From Cornus controversa (taxonomy: Eukaryota; Streptophyta; Magnoliopsida; Cornales; Cornaceae): a DNA stretch of 64,000 nt. Positions within the stretch are counted from its first letter, which is position 1. The number at the start of each line of letters is the position of its first letter. The translations under genes were made by a program, and so were the position numbers. The notes beneath the pieces were generated by a model. That model did no database searches. It was not told where the DNA came from and saw only the letters and a list, made by a program, of their open reading frames with translations. Shown in pieces: positions 1 to 12,261 of this stretch. The stretch spans positions 52,261,255 through 52,325,254 of the forward strand of contig CM048853.1 of assembly GCA_026545225.1 (NCBI GenBank), written 5' to 3'.

Positions 1-306
1 AAAAAGGAGCTTAATTTTTGGTTTCTTAAAGAATGTATAGCCTTAATTTAGTTTGAAATTTTGAATCACTACCTAGTTTATGGGTAAACAAAATTTATTA
101 TCTAGACGGTAAACAAAATTTTGAATCACTACTTGTGAGATGTTCAAATGGAAATATTATATGGATGTTACCCAAAGCTGTCTCAACTCACAACACTTTG
201 CTGAACAGAAAAAAATGATTGTTTCTTTACAATATTATTCTCCTTTTTCTTTTCTCTTTTATTGCTTCTTTTTTGCTTGTTAGAATTGTTGTTCCTTCAT
301 TTGTAG
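1..306 (+). other. Probable intron end upstream of the first visible CLASSY exon
   Basis: No coding sequence is supported here. The last ~90 bases are very pyrimidine-rich and end in a TTTGTAG acceptor at 300-306, so this reads as the 3' end of an intron whose upstream exon lies outside the window. The reading frame of the following exon can be extended back to 219, giving a hydrophobic stretch, but no in-frame ATG supports it and the T-rich composition explains it. A 14-base word (TTTTGAATCACTAC) occurs twice about 60 bases apart near 60 and 119. Confidence 0.5.
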
Positions 307-3300
307 GTGATGATGATGAATGTGGAGAAGGTCATGATGATCAATGTGAAGAGACTGAAGCCGAAGAAATTAATGATAATGATTATGACTTTAAGATGGA
401 GTTTGATGTTGATCATTGTGAGGAGATGGAATTTGAAGGAAGTAGTGTAAAATATCATAAGGAGGTAAATTGTGATTCTATGATGAATCCTAAACCGAAA
501 CTGGAACTTGATGAAAGTAAAGTTTTGGATGTTGATGATGATGATGAGAATGAAGTAGAAGGGAGCAATGAGAATGGTTATGAAGACGATGATTACGATT
601 TTGTTGGATCGAAGAGTGCTGAATCAGATGTGCAAATTTTGACAAAATCAGGTTTGAATGAAGCTATTGTTATAAGTTCAGATGAAGATGATGATGTTAC
701 ATCATTTGTTTCAGAAGATAATAGAAGGGTATCACCCGATAACTCAATTCCATGGCTGATTTCTAGTGATACTGACACTGATGATCCAAATGATGAGGAT
801 TTTGATGCGGCGAACTATGATTCCTGTGTTAGCATGGATTACTCCTATGAAGAAGAAGACTACGATATAGATGAGGTTGATGAAGAAGAGAATGGGGGTA
901 GTGCCAATGTGAAAGAAAGGAGTGATACACCTGCTTCGAAGAGGAGAGCATGTTCCCAAAAGAGGAATCAGATAAGGCTTGATTTTTCAACCAATGCAAA
1001 TGTGAAGAAAAATGGTAATCAATTGGATGGAGTTCATGAAGAAAGTGGAGAAAGAATAAGTAATTTTAAAGGTTTTGAAAGTGATAAACAAGAGTTGGGG
1101 AAAGAGAAAGGAAGTTGGAAAGCCGAGGAATCATGGAACTCCACCGACATGAAGCAAGCTAGTGCATGTGAAGACTATGATATAAAAGGGAAGGTTGAGG
1201 AAGAAGAGAGAGAAATTGGGGAATTGAGGAAGGCCACTAACGTGAAGCAAGCTAGTGCACGTGAAGGCTGTGATCTAGGACAGAGGGTTCTTAAGACTTA
1301 TGAGCGAAGAGGACGACCTGTTAGCAAGATACAGAGTGATATAGGACAGAGGGTTGTTAAGACTTATGAGCGAAGAGGACGATATGGTAGCAAGAGACCG
1401 AACCAGCATTGTTCTTCAACCTGGACATATGAGGTGAAGGGTGACAAAGGATCCAATGAAATTTCCAAAGAAAATGGGAAGAGTTATGATAAGTTCAATG
1501 GTGGTGGTGCCGATAATGAAGAACTTGGGAAAGAAAAGGGAGATTGGAAAGAAAGGGAATCGACTAAGACAAAGCAAACTAGTGTAAAAGAAGATAATGA
1601 TGTAGGAGTTAGAGTGCACAATCCTTCCACAGAGAAGAGCAAATGCTACAATATAAAGGGACAGGAGAAATATGATTCTACAACATTGCTACATGAGGAT
1701 GAGGGTAATAAATTAAATATAATTCAGAATGAAAAGTTTGAGATTAATGATAATTTTAGTGATGATGACAACAACAAAGGGCACATGGAAGAGAAAGTAG
1801 TGAAGAGAGATGAGAATCCTATTAAGAGGAAGCGAGTTCGTGCATTGAAAGGTTATGATATTTTTAGAATTCTTGCTGACTCTATTTTGGATAAAGGAGA
1901 AGCACTTGAAGGTGGGGCTAACGAAGAAGAAGGTAAGCAGTTGTTTGAGTATACACTTCCGTTGAAGTTCAAGTTTGAAGATGAGGAGGCTGAACCAGTG
2001 GAGAAATCAGATTTTGAAAAAATGGTGGATAACTTGTTTGCTGAGATGAATTTCGCTCTTAAATCTGAGGAAATGGGTAGCTTTGATCCTTCTGAGGTAA
2101 GTCTCTCAAGTAGCTTTGATCCTCTTGTCCTGCATTGTTTAAATTTGAAAACAAAAAACAACATGTGAATAAATAATTAGAATTTCTACTTATTGTAGAT
2201 AAATTTGTGATTATAACTCTTAAGTAGTGTATATTTTTATTGCGTGGTGGCCTCTTTTGTATGCATTTTATTTTTATTTTGGAGTTTTGATCACAAGGGT
2301 CAGACTGGTCAGTGCTTGATGCAATGGGTAAAAGATTGGACCGCCAAATATGAAAATGCAGATTACTATGAGAGCAGCCACTTTGTACCCAATCTCTCCC
2401 TCTTAGCAGCCTCAATCAACAGAGATCAACACTGATTAGTGGCCTTTTTAAAATAGTAGAGAACAGAAATAAGAAAATAGGATAAGAAAAGAGAGGAACA
2501 AAGAGAATTCAGACTTTGATTAAATGGTTATCCAACTTGGTTTCCTAGAACAAGCTTGCAATTAAAGGCAATAACTGAGAATTTTCTTTATACAAATAGT
2601 AGAACTTTCTTTATACTAGTATTAGTTCACGAATAGCATACTCAACAAATCCTTTTCTCAATTATAGTTCATGAAGAAAATAATGAATAGAGGTGTCATT
2701 GCTTGGTGCGATGGCAAAAGCTTGGGCTGCCAAGCGTTAGAATGTGGTTTCAAGTATGAAGACAGACACTGTGTGCAAAAAAGTGTTGACTGTTATATCT
2801 GTATCCACTCCCTCCTTCCCAGCACCCTTATTTAATGGCCTTTTCCAATAATAGAGAACAAAAGAGGAAAGGAGAATCAACAAAAGAAGGGAAGGATGTA
2901 GGGACAATACATGACAAATCCAATTAATGATAATTATCTTTTCATATGTGCAGCTCTTTGGGAATTGGTTGCATTTAGCATAAGACTAGCATGAACAGAA
3001 AGACTAGAGAACTCTGGTTTCTGTGATCTTCTCAACCTTGGGTTTATTAATTTATTGTAGTTTTTCCTTTTCTTATTCTGTCCTAGGACAAAAACTTAGA
3101 ATCGTCTTATAACTCGTGTTGGAAATTCTTTAGACCAATATCATAATTCTCCAACACAAAGGATAACTGATTTTCTAACTTGAGTTATGCATCTAAAATT
3201 TTGGACTCTCTGTTTATTGGATCATTTTCCATTGAGACAGACAAAAGCTTGAATGACAGAACACTCTCTTAAGACCCTATTATTCAGTTCAAACCAATGA

Positions 3301-5897
3301 AAATTGAAATCAATGCATGGTCTATCTTTAAAAACTCTCTCTATCTGCAATGCATGGACCAGCATCTGGGACATGTGGTATATCTTAAATGGTATGTTCA
3401 TTACTTTTCTCCTTTATTTTTTGTAACTAAATATTGACGTCATAATGACTTTAAAAGTTGCATTGAAGCAATATTCCATGCCTGTGAATTCCTTTTGACT
3501 TCCTTGGACAGAAAGAAACGAGGAGAAAATATGGAATTTAGCAAGACTGAATCCTACTCTCTCTATCAATCCTTTTGAGCAGCTAAATGGAGCATGAAGC
3601 TGCACTTTGTTTGATCTATGTTCATGAGACCTCTTAAATTTCCATTTACATGTTCTCTAGAAATGTTTGTGATTAAGAGCTCTTGTGATTTTCTATAGGA
3701 CTATGACAAAACAAATGTTGAAGCTGAAACAAATCAAACCACCCTTTGCCAGCGAGGGAAACATCATCTTGTCCTTGATGAGCAAATTGGATTAAGATGT
3801 CTCCATTGCACTTATGTAGACCTTGAGATTAAATAAGTAATACCAACATTGGTAAGCAATTTCCACCCTCCAATTATTAAATTAATGTTCTTCAGTAGTC
3901 TTACAATCAAGAAACTGTATGAAGTCCATTGACTCTAACAAGCTATGTTAATTCTATTTTCGCAATTGCAGAAAAAATATACTGCCAAAGCATCAGAGAG
4001 AGAAAATTATATTGGTGGTGAGGACTACTTTATGTCTGATAAACTTGATTTTCAAGCTTCAGGGGATAATTTCAGGGACTCTTTCAATCATACCAAAGGC
4101 ACAGTTTGGGACATCATCCCCGGAATCAGAGAGAGCATGTATCTTCATCAGCAAGAAGGTTTTGAGTTCCTATGGAAGAATTTGGCTGGAACCATTAACC
4201 TTGCTGAGTTGAAGAGTTCCAATTCAAGTGAAGTGGGTGGTTGCATTATTTCACATGCCCCTGGAACTGGGAAAACTTGTTTGACGATCATCTTTCTCAA
4301 GACCTATTTAAAATTATTACCAAATTGTAGGCCAGTCATTATTGCTCCAGCTAGCATGCTTCTTACCTGGGAAGAAGAATTCAGAAAATGGAAAATTGAA
4401 TTTCCATTCCACAACCTCAACAATTTGGAGTTATCGGGCAAGGAAAATAGGACAGCACTTAGATTTCTACCAGAGAGAAAGTGCCAATATAAAGATGCCA
4501 TTCGTATGGTGAAGTTGTATTCATGGAGCAAGGACAAAAGCATCTTAGGGGTGAGCTACAGTTTATACGAGAAGCTTGCAGGAGAAAAAAACATAAAAAG
4601 TAAAGGAAAGAAGCAGAAGAAGGTTGTTCTTGATAAGAAAATTGAAAAGTGGAGGAAGATTCTGCTTGACTTGCCTGACTTGGTAGTTCTCGATGAAGGA
4701 CACACCCCTCGCAATCAAAGAAGTTGCATTTGGAACACACTCTTGAAACTCCAAACCGGCAGGCGGATCATCCTCTCAGGAACCCCATTCCAGAACAATT
4801 TTGGCGAGCTCTTCAACACACTACGCCTTGTAAGATCAGCAGTTGCAGGTCACCTAGTCAAAGAAAAAACTTTTGCAGACATGATTTTATCGAAAGGTGG
4901 GAAATACTGCAGAAACCAATCGAGAGATGAAAGGGCTATATCAAGTAGAAAAGTTGCTGATGATGCCATACAGAGGCTTAAAGCCACCATAGCACCATTT
5001 GTTCATGTTCACAAAGGTAGCATTCTTCAAGAAAGTCTTCCGGGTTTGAGAGACTGTGTGGTCCTTCTAAATCCACCCCAATTGCAGAAGCACCTTATTG
5101 AGAGAATAGAAGGTTCACCATACATGCTCAAATATGAACATAAGGTGGCACTGGTCTCTGTCCACCCATCTCTATTACTGTACTGTTCTTTGTCTGATAA
5201 AGAGAATTCCATCATTGACCATGATGCATTAGAGCAGCTCAGACTTCACCCCGACAAAGGTGTTAAAACAAGATTTGTCATGGAACTCATCCGCCTCAGT
5301 GTGGCAATGAACGAGAAAGTCTTGATCTTTAGTCAATATATTCACCCATTAGCATTAATAAAGGACCAGCTTAGAGAACATTTTGGTTGGAATGAAGGAA
5401 AAGAAGTGTTGCAAATGCAAGGGAAACTCGATCAGAGGCACCGGAAAAATATGATAAATGTTTTCAATTGTCCAAACAGTGATGCAAAAGTATTGCTTGC
5501 ATCAATAAAGTGCTGTTCTGAGGGGATAAATCTGGTTGGTGCTTCAAGGGTTGTTCTGCTTGATGTTGTTTGGAATCCATCTGTAGAAAGGCAAGCTATA
5601 AGCCGGGCTTATAGGCTTGGCCAAAAGAAAGTTGTCTATACTTACCATCTGATGACATCTGGGACCACAGAGGGAGACAAGTACTGTAGACAGGCCGAGA
5701 AGGACCGTCTATCTGAGCTGGTGTTCTCTTCCACTAACAAGGAGAAGGAGAAAAATAAGGAAAAGAATTCTACTGCAGTTTTCAATGACAAAATCCTGGA
5801 TGAGATGATAGGACATCAAAAGCTCAAGGATATGTTTGAGAAGATCATTTACCAGCCAAAGGAGACTAATTTAATTGAAACTTTTGGTTTGGGTTAA
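307..5897 (+). CDS. CLSY: CLASSY (CLSY3/4-like) SNF2 chromatin remodeller, 5' partial, with an in-frame stop
   Basis: CLASSY proteins are SNF2-type ATPases that recruit Pol IV for RNA-directed DNA methylation in the nucleus (family knowledge). Visible exons are 307-2096, 3699-3851 and 3972-5897, all joined in phase 0 except that the first one needs one base from an upstream exon. Exon one encodes a long acidic, low-complexity region with two copies of a GQRV-KTYERRGR motif. Exon two encodes the conserved CQRGKHHLVLDEQIGLRC block. Exon three carries motif I (APGTGKT, 4257-4277), motif II (DEGH, 4692), motif III (SGTPFQNN, 4776) and motif VI (SRAYRLGQ, ~5600). Inside exon two, TAA at 3834-3836 lies in frame just before a good GTAAGC donor at 3852. 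If real, translation stops before the ATPase. Family assignment is strong; the state of the gene (functional or pseudogene) is open. The start codon is not in the window, although ATG 396 is the first in frame. Confidence 0.85.
1278..1390 (+). repeat. Tandem duplication inside the CLASSY acidic exon
   Basis: Two near-identical ~45 bp blocks begin near 1278 and 1343, each encoding GQRV(L/V)KTYERRGR. The unit is about 65 bp and keeps the frame. Short KQAS(A/V) repeats also occur nearby (around 1150, 1248 and 1574). This looks like in-frame repeat growth in a disordered region. Confidence 0.7.
2299..2475 (+). mobile_element. tRNA-derived SINE-like remnant, copy 1
   Basis: The stretch carries a box-A-like segment (TGATGCAATGGGTAAAAG), a TTGGACCGCCAA block, a CAGCCACTTTGT block and an A/G-rich tail with GTAGAGAACAGAAA. 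A diverged second copy sharing head and tail lies ~390 bp downstream. The tRNA-like layout suggests a SINE; no target duplication was identified. Confidence 0.4.
2690..2875 (+). mobile_element. tRNA-derived SINE-like remnant, copy 2
   Basis: It has box-A-like TGGTGCGATGGCAAAAGC, then GGGCTGCCAAG, a box-B-like GGTTTCAAGTATGA, and an AATAGAGAACAAAAGAGG tail matching the tail of copy 1. The spacing of the A and B boxes fits a tRNA-derived polymerase III promoter. It is too diverged to be a tRNA gene. Confidence 0.4.
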
Positions 5898-8800
5898 CTG
5901 TCATAGACAGTTTAAGCAAACTTGGCAATCTCAAAAGATTTCAGATACTCTTCTTTAAGGTGTGCGTAAAACTATGATATTTCTTTTATATTCTATTGCA
6001 GAATACAGTTGGTCAACTATCAAAGAATTATTTAGCATTCGTGGATTTTTTTTTTCTTTTGTGCACTTGGATCATTTGAGTTTTCTCACAGTGATTACTT
6101 GATTCAATACAAAATTTAATAACTCTTAATATTGCTTCCAGATTTTAAATGTCATAACTAATGGTATTATTAGTTAAAAAAAGGGGTTAAAATGTGATTG
6201 TTTTGGATTTGGATTGCTAATCATGTTTCATTTACTTCGTAATTGAGCAGGTACTTAACAGCACTGCTCTTGTTCCATTTTGTTCTGTACTGTTGCCCTC
6301 AAAAGAATTTAAGTACTTTATATCCCAGGTGCATATAAACTGATTGACAATTTGTTCACTGTTTTGGAATTATAAGTTTATCATACTTAGTTTCAGTATT
6401 TTATATATGAACAATGCTACTCAGGCCGAGTCACCATAAGCCAACTTTCTCATGGTTTAGTGGAGCCCATCAACTCCCTCGTGAGAGTCATCTTATGCCT
6501 ACTTGGCTTGAGAAGCATTTTTCTTTATATATTCTTGATCCATTTTATGAACTCGTTAACTAATTACATTTATTAGATAGAATAGCAGCTCATGGTTATC
6601 ATGCAAGGTTTTGAGGCTATCACAAATTGAGTTCCAAGTAGAAAATGCCTTGGGACTCAACCATTAGAACAATGGTCCGTTGAGGAGACCAAATAATAAT
6701 TTGAGGAATGATGCACAGAAGGACCACATAATCAACACATTTTCAACAAACCACACTACATAACAAGTCCACATGCACTACCCCTGAAAATGGTCATGGG
6801 ACTTGGACAGTATGGCTTTCAAATGATATTTATGGTGCTAGAAGCCTCCTTGAAATTATTTTTACATCAAACTCACTGAAAAGCTTACTGGCTTTCTCAT
6901 AGTTCAATTGTTGGGATTCTAAAAGTTTAAACGAGAGAATATTGGTTTACATGTTATCCAGTCTTGTGTTTTGGTAGTTTCTTGGAAAGATAAAGCAAAG
7001 TAAGAGGATTATAGGAACTTCCAAGGATACTAAGATGGACAGTTACCTTTTTGCAGTGCCTTTGATTCAAGTGTCTAGTCCTAGTATTCCTCCTTCATGA
7101 ACTTCCACGGCTTCAGTTTTGCTCGTTGATAGAAAATGCGGTCAATCTTAGCAACCTAGGATTTGTATACTAAATGGCTAAATAATGTTGAACCATTCAG
7201 TATTAGGCATGCTTCAGAGAATGGTTGGGTTGAAAAAACATATGCCTTGGACATATTACAAGAAAATAGCATGCTAGGTCCTTCGAATTTGATTAAACTG
7301 GAGCAAGACAGTCCTTGCAACAATATTCACATTAGCAAAACTGCATAAAACATGTAAAAGGCATTTTCCCAACCCTCATTCTAGTGAAGAAAATAGAGTG
7401 GCTAGTAATTTAGGGAAAAATAAAATGGTGTGGCTAGTTTTACTGGTTGTGAACTTCAGAGGATTGACAAACCAATATATAAAGGTGTATAGGTGGAATG
7501 CTTCCTGAAGGACCTGAAACACTTGAAGCATCAAGGTCCATTTGGTTCAATTCTTCAATAACTCTGGAAACAGATAACAGTTAGACAATTACAAAAGAAA
7601 ATCAGCCGTTTTTTAAACTCAGTTTTCAAAGAAGAAAAACTCTTATCCAACCGAATTCTTTTAAACCAAGCAGGCCTCTAGGGAAAGCAGATTTAATTAC
7701 TAGATAATGGACATGGTTCAATGGTGACCTTATCATTACATTGATCACTAATAAACATTTATGTTCTATTGCAGAATACAGTTTTGTCAACTATTAAAGA
7801 ATTATTAGCATTCATGGATTTTTTTTTTTTCCTTTGTGCACTTGGATCATTTGAGTTTTCTGACAGTAATTATAACTCTTGAATATTGCTGCCAGATTTT
7901 AATTGTCATAACTAATGGTATTATCAGTTAAAATGTGATTGTTTGGATTTGGATAGCTAGCTAATCATATTTCGTTTATTTCATAATTGTGCAGGTACTC
8001 GACAGCACCGCTTTTGTTCTGTACTGTTGCCCTCAAAAGAATTTAAGTACTTTTTTTATCCCAGGTGCATATAAACTGATTGACAGTTTGTCTGATGTTT
8101 TGGAATTATATATGAACATTGCTACTCAGACCCAGCCGCCATGAGCCAACTTTCTCACGAAGTGTAGTGTAGCCCATCAACTCCCTTGTGAGAGTCATCT
8201 TATGCCTACTCGGCTTGAGAAGCATTTTTCTTTATTTATTATCAATCCACTATATGAACTCATGAACTTTATTACATTTATTAGAAAGAATTACAGCTAA
8301 TGGTTATCATGCAAGGTTTTGACTTTTGAGGCTATCGCAAATTGAGTTGCAAGTAGAAAATGCCTTGGGACTCAAACCATTTAGAAAATTAATGATCCCA
8401 TGAGTAGACCAAATCATAATTTGATGAATGATGCACAGAAGGACCATAACCAACACATTTTCAACAAACCACGCTAGAGAACAAGTCCACATGCACTACC
8501 CCTGAAAATGGTCATGGGACTTTGACAGTATGGCTTTTAAACTCACTGAAAAGCTTGTTGCCAAGAGAATAGTTCAATTGTTAGGATTCTAAAACTTTAA
8601 ACAAGAGAATATTGGTGTACATGTTATCCAGTGTGTGTTTTTGTAGGTTCTAGCTCTAGGCATCCACTCCAAGGCATACTAAAACAGGCAGTTCCCGTCT
8701 TGTCGTGCCTGTGTTTTGAGTGTCTAATCCTAGTATTTCCCCCCTCCTTCATGCACTTCCAGGGAATTAGTTTTGCTTCTTGATAGAAAATATGGTCAAT

Positions 8801-9400
8801 CTTAGCAACCTAGGATTTGTATCCTAAATGGCTAAATGATGATGAAACATTCAGTATTAGGCATGCTGCACAGGATGGTTGGGTTGAAATATTTACCCAA
8901 AAAAAAAAAAGTTGGGTTGGAAAAATATTTGCCTTGGACATATTACAAGAAAAGTATGCTAGGTCCTTTGAAGTTGATTAAACTGGAGCAAGACATGGAT
9001 AGACTCTTGCAACAATGTCCACAGTAACAAAACTGCATAAAACATGTAAAAGGCATTTTCCCAATCCTCATTATAGTGAAGGAAATGGAGTGACTAGTTT
9101 TACAAACCTATATATATATATACACACACAAGTGCAAAGGCGGAATGCTTCCTGAAGCTACACTAAAAGAAAAGCATTCCAGTTTCTAACAGAAGTAAGA
9201 GTTCTTAAAAAAACTGCCTAAATATCAAATGATTTGATCTGTCTTGGTAGGAGAGTAACTTGGTTGCTCAATCTGAATCCAATACTCAAAAGTAGTGAGA
9301 GAATGTTAAGAGTAGTGAAATATTCAATACTCAAACTAAGGCTTTTTCTTTCTTTCTTTCTTCTTCAAAGTAGTATGGTTAAAAATGCACATTTAGTAAA
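5898..9400. repeat. Intergenic region built from a ~1.4-1.5 kb direct duplication
   Basis: Copy A spans about 5991-7510 and copy B about 7764-9157. Both begin with TTCTATTGCAGAATACAGTT and end with GGAATGCTTCCTGAAG. Shared internal landmarks include a T-run, a GAGAGTCATCTTATGCCTAC block, a CATGCACTACCCCTGAAAAT block and a TTACAAGAAAA block. Copies differ by many substitutions and small indels, so the duplication is not recent. I see no gene in either copy. Copy A starts ~94 bases after the CLASSY stop codon, so it may include that gene's 3' UTR. Confidence 0.75.
9339..9363. repeat. CTTT microsatellite
   Basis: A short CTTT repeat (TTTCTTTCTTTCTTTCTTC type) sits in otherwise AT-rich, non-coding sequence. 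Confidence 0.6.
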
Positions 9401-9849
9401 AGTGATTGTTTACAAATAGCATAATAAAAGGTATTTATTTCATTGAAAATTGACCTTTTTCTTAAGAGTGAATGAGATAAGAGGAGTGTTAGCAAATATG
9501 CAATATGAATCTATAATAAAAAGTGAATATTTACAAATTTGATTTTTTCTTCCCACTGACAAATATGCAAATGTGAATTTATTCATAAAGGCATGATGTT
9601 TGACTACTCTAAAATTTGAGTCTCTTGCTAGATATACATGTGGTACCCCTTTTAATGTTGTCAAGGCCCAAAGTTTTATAATTGTTAGCTTTAGAGATGT
9701 ACCATTGACCTCAAGCTTGACTTGAAGAATTAGCTCGACTTTTAGGTCAATGGTAACAATTATAAAAACTATGGGCAGCACAAATCTACCTTTTAGTTTG
9801 AATAAAAGTAATAGAAGAGGATTCAACTTTGGATTAATTTATTTATTTA

Positions 9850-10720
9850 TTTATTTTTTGGGCAACGAAGATGATGACAATTTTGCCCGCCCCGCCGTGT
9901 TTCTGCTTCGTCCCGTCCCGTTTGGGGTAGGTATGGGAACCATTTTTATGCCGTTGGAGCAAGTATGGGAATGAAAATGTGAACTTGTCGTGGGTACGGA
10001 ACGCGTTCGGTATGTGATAGAAATTCGTCCCGTACCCGCCCCGTTAATCCGCTTGTTATATAATTATAATTTATATTTATATCCCTACTTCCCAACATTT
10101 AAATATAAGTATATAAGTTCTTTATATTCTTTATTTTCAAGTTTTATTGGTTCTTGAATTGGAATCTCAAGTAAGAAAATGGTGATTGAAAATCAAAGTG
10201 TGATTATCTAGTAATTTTGATTTTGTTTTTGTGAATTTTGAATGTAAGCTTTTATTAAACTTTATATGGTGGAATTTTGTTATGTTTAATTTGGTTGTAT
10301 TAAACTTTCTTTAATTGTTAGATCACGCTTGTTATTGGGGCTTTTTGATCATGGAATGTAAAACATATAGTCTCTGTAATAGGCTATTTGTTCTGAATTT
10401 AATTGTTAGATCATACTAACAAGCTTGTAATATTTTGAATTTAAAAACGTTAGATCAAATTTGTTATTTGACTTCTAATATCTGTAATGGGAATTTAATT
10501 GTTGGATCAAAGTACCAGAATTGTAATATTTTGAATTTTAAAAAGTATTTGATGTGGAACAAAATTGTGAAAAACCGTCATGTCCCATTCTGTTCCAAAT
10601 TCGCAACAAATTTAATAATGCCATTAAAGACAACAGAACAGAAACGACTTTTGACAAACCCGCTCCAAACCAGACAGTTGCCTTCCCTCTTAGTTACTTG
10701 AGACTTTTGGATGGTACACA
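9850..10720. mobile_element. GC-rich transposon-like remnant
   Basis: A GC-rich island (about 9885-10050) in AT-rich DNA carries repeated CCCGCCCCG/TCCCGTCCCG words, and a second block near 10575-10690 includes CGCTCCAAACCAGACAG. This pattern resembles degenerate, non-coding plant MITEs with GC-rich subterminal repeats. I could not define both ends, and no ORF here looks real. Confidence 0.3.
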
Positions 10721-10750
10721 ATATATGTGCATTATATAATGTCAAGACTC

Positions 10751-12097
10751 AGGGATCGTTTGGTAACTGTTTATGTTTAGTGTTTATTATTTAAGTGTTT
10801 ATATAAACAGTCTTTATGTTACGCTTTTGTTTATCCAAAAACATGAGTATTGTTTGATAACGAAAAAACGTTTGACTTATTTTAAAAATCATAAACATAA
10901 AACACATGTTTGCTAACCTTAAACTATTTTTTTTAATTTTAAAATCAACACAATAAACTTCATAAAAAGTCAAGTTTATGCTACAACAAATATATACTTC
11001 AATAACAAAGCAAGAAAAATGCATAAAAAAGAAATAAATAATATTGGGTTACATATATATCTACACAACAAATGATACTATAAAAGTAGAATGACCCATA
11101 ACCTAGAAGGCCCTAACAAGTAGGGAAATGCACACAATTCGGTTCTTTACGGTTATTGGGAGAACCAGAACCAGAATCGTTCCCAACGATTCTTTAATTT
11201 TGAAATCGGAATAAATGAATTTGGTTTAATTCGGTTATTATAGGAGTTGTATTTAACCTTATAATAGTTATAATAACTTCATTGTTTAAAAATTTTTACA
11301 TAACAAAATGTTATTTTATATATATATATATCCAACGGTTCCAGTTCCGGTTTCAAGGCTTGGAATTGGAATCATAGTGAACGGTTCCTAAAATTTAGAG
11401 TTGGAACCGTAGTGAACGGTTCGGTTTGATCCAATTTGTATAGAGTGAGAAGAGAAATTTGGAGGGCATACTCTTTCTCTTGAACTTCTTACGTTACTAT
11501 TTTCTTTTTCATTTTTTTGATTTCTATTTTTCTTTCAACACTGAAAATGAATGAATGATATGAGTACAAAATACCATTCTTATTTATTTGACAAGGAGAT
11601 GGTTGAGACTTCTTTGTTTTTTCCTCAAATAAGGTTTTTTTTATTTATTATTTCTACATGAGTGTCCCTAAGTAACTATTTCTTATTATCAAGTATATTA
11701 GTAATTATTCATATTGTACCCAATATTTTTTCTCAAGGCAATTGATGTTCTTTAATTCAGTCTGCACTTGATAATTCTAATATTTTTATCGTTGTATCAA
11801 ATAATAGCCTTTTATAATTTTTTTTTCTTTTCATTTTCTCACTTTTAGTTTCAATATTTAATTAAAATAATATAATCACCATTTTAGATAAAAAAAGAAA
11901 AAATAAGTTTTTTTTTTAATAAACATAAACAATAAACATCATTTTGGTGTTTATGATTTAAAGGCTTAACTACAGTGGTGTTTTAAAAACGTTTTGACAA
12001 TTTATAAACAAAACAAAAATTATCAGACATGTTTATTGTAAAAATTTATTTTGATAAACAATAAACACTAAACTTAAATGGTTACCGAACAATCCTC
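10751..12097. mobile_element. Non-autonomous DNA transposon with ~38 bp terminal inverted repeats
   Basis: The left end (AGGGATCGTTTGGTAACTGT, continuing to GTTTAGTGTTTATT) is repeated inverted at the right end (reverse complement begins GAGGATTGTTCGGTAACC and also reaches GTTTAGTGTTTATT). Subterminal sequence is rich in TAAACA/TGTTTA motifs on both sides. No transposase is visible. A different GGTTCC/GGAACC-rich remnant is nested inside (11128-11430). A target duplication was not evident. Confidence 0.6.
11128..11430. mobile_element. Nested GGTTCC-rich MITE-like remnant
   Basis: It starts with CACACAATTCGGTTCTTTACGG and ends with GTGAACGGTTCGGTTTGATCC, with several GAACC/GGTTC subterminal motifs and an (AT)n stretch between. 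It lies inside the larger inverted-repeat element, so it probably inserted later. Ends are approximate. Confidence 0.35.
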
Positions 12098-12261
12098 TTC
12101 GACAAGCTCAAATCACAAATTTAAGGGAAGTAAATAAAAAAAGAAAAATAAATCCGAATAAATTTATAACTTAGAAACCAATCAACCAAGACCCACTAAA
12201 CCAAACCCATTTAAGTTGCCAAAGCAATCTTGAAATGCTCCCCGGTCTGGTCGGTAACTTG

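Larger units (their letters stand above)
2097..3698 (+). other. CLASSY intron with two SINE-like remnants
   Basis: The intron runs from a GTAAGT donor at 2097 to a TTCTATAG acceptor at 3698. Beyond the two SINE-like copies described separately I see no coding sequence in it; the rest is AT-rich unique sequence. Confidence 0.6.

Noticed and set aside
219..306. Hydrophobic N-terminal segment in front of the CLASSY exon, suggesting a signal anchor
   Set aside because: No in-frame ATG precedes it, the DNA is a T-rich run ending in a splice acceptor, and CLASSY proteins are nuclear.
2690..2780. Possible tRNA gene in the CLASSY intron
   Set aside because: Only the A and B boxes are approximate; no acceptor stem pairs. 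A SINE origin fits better.
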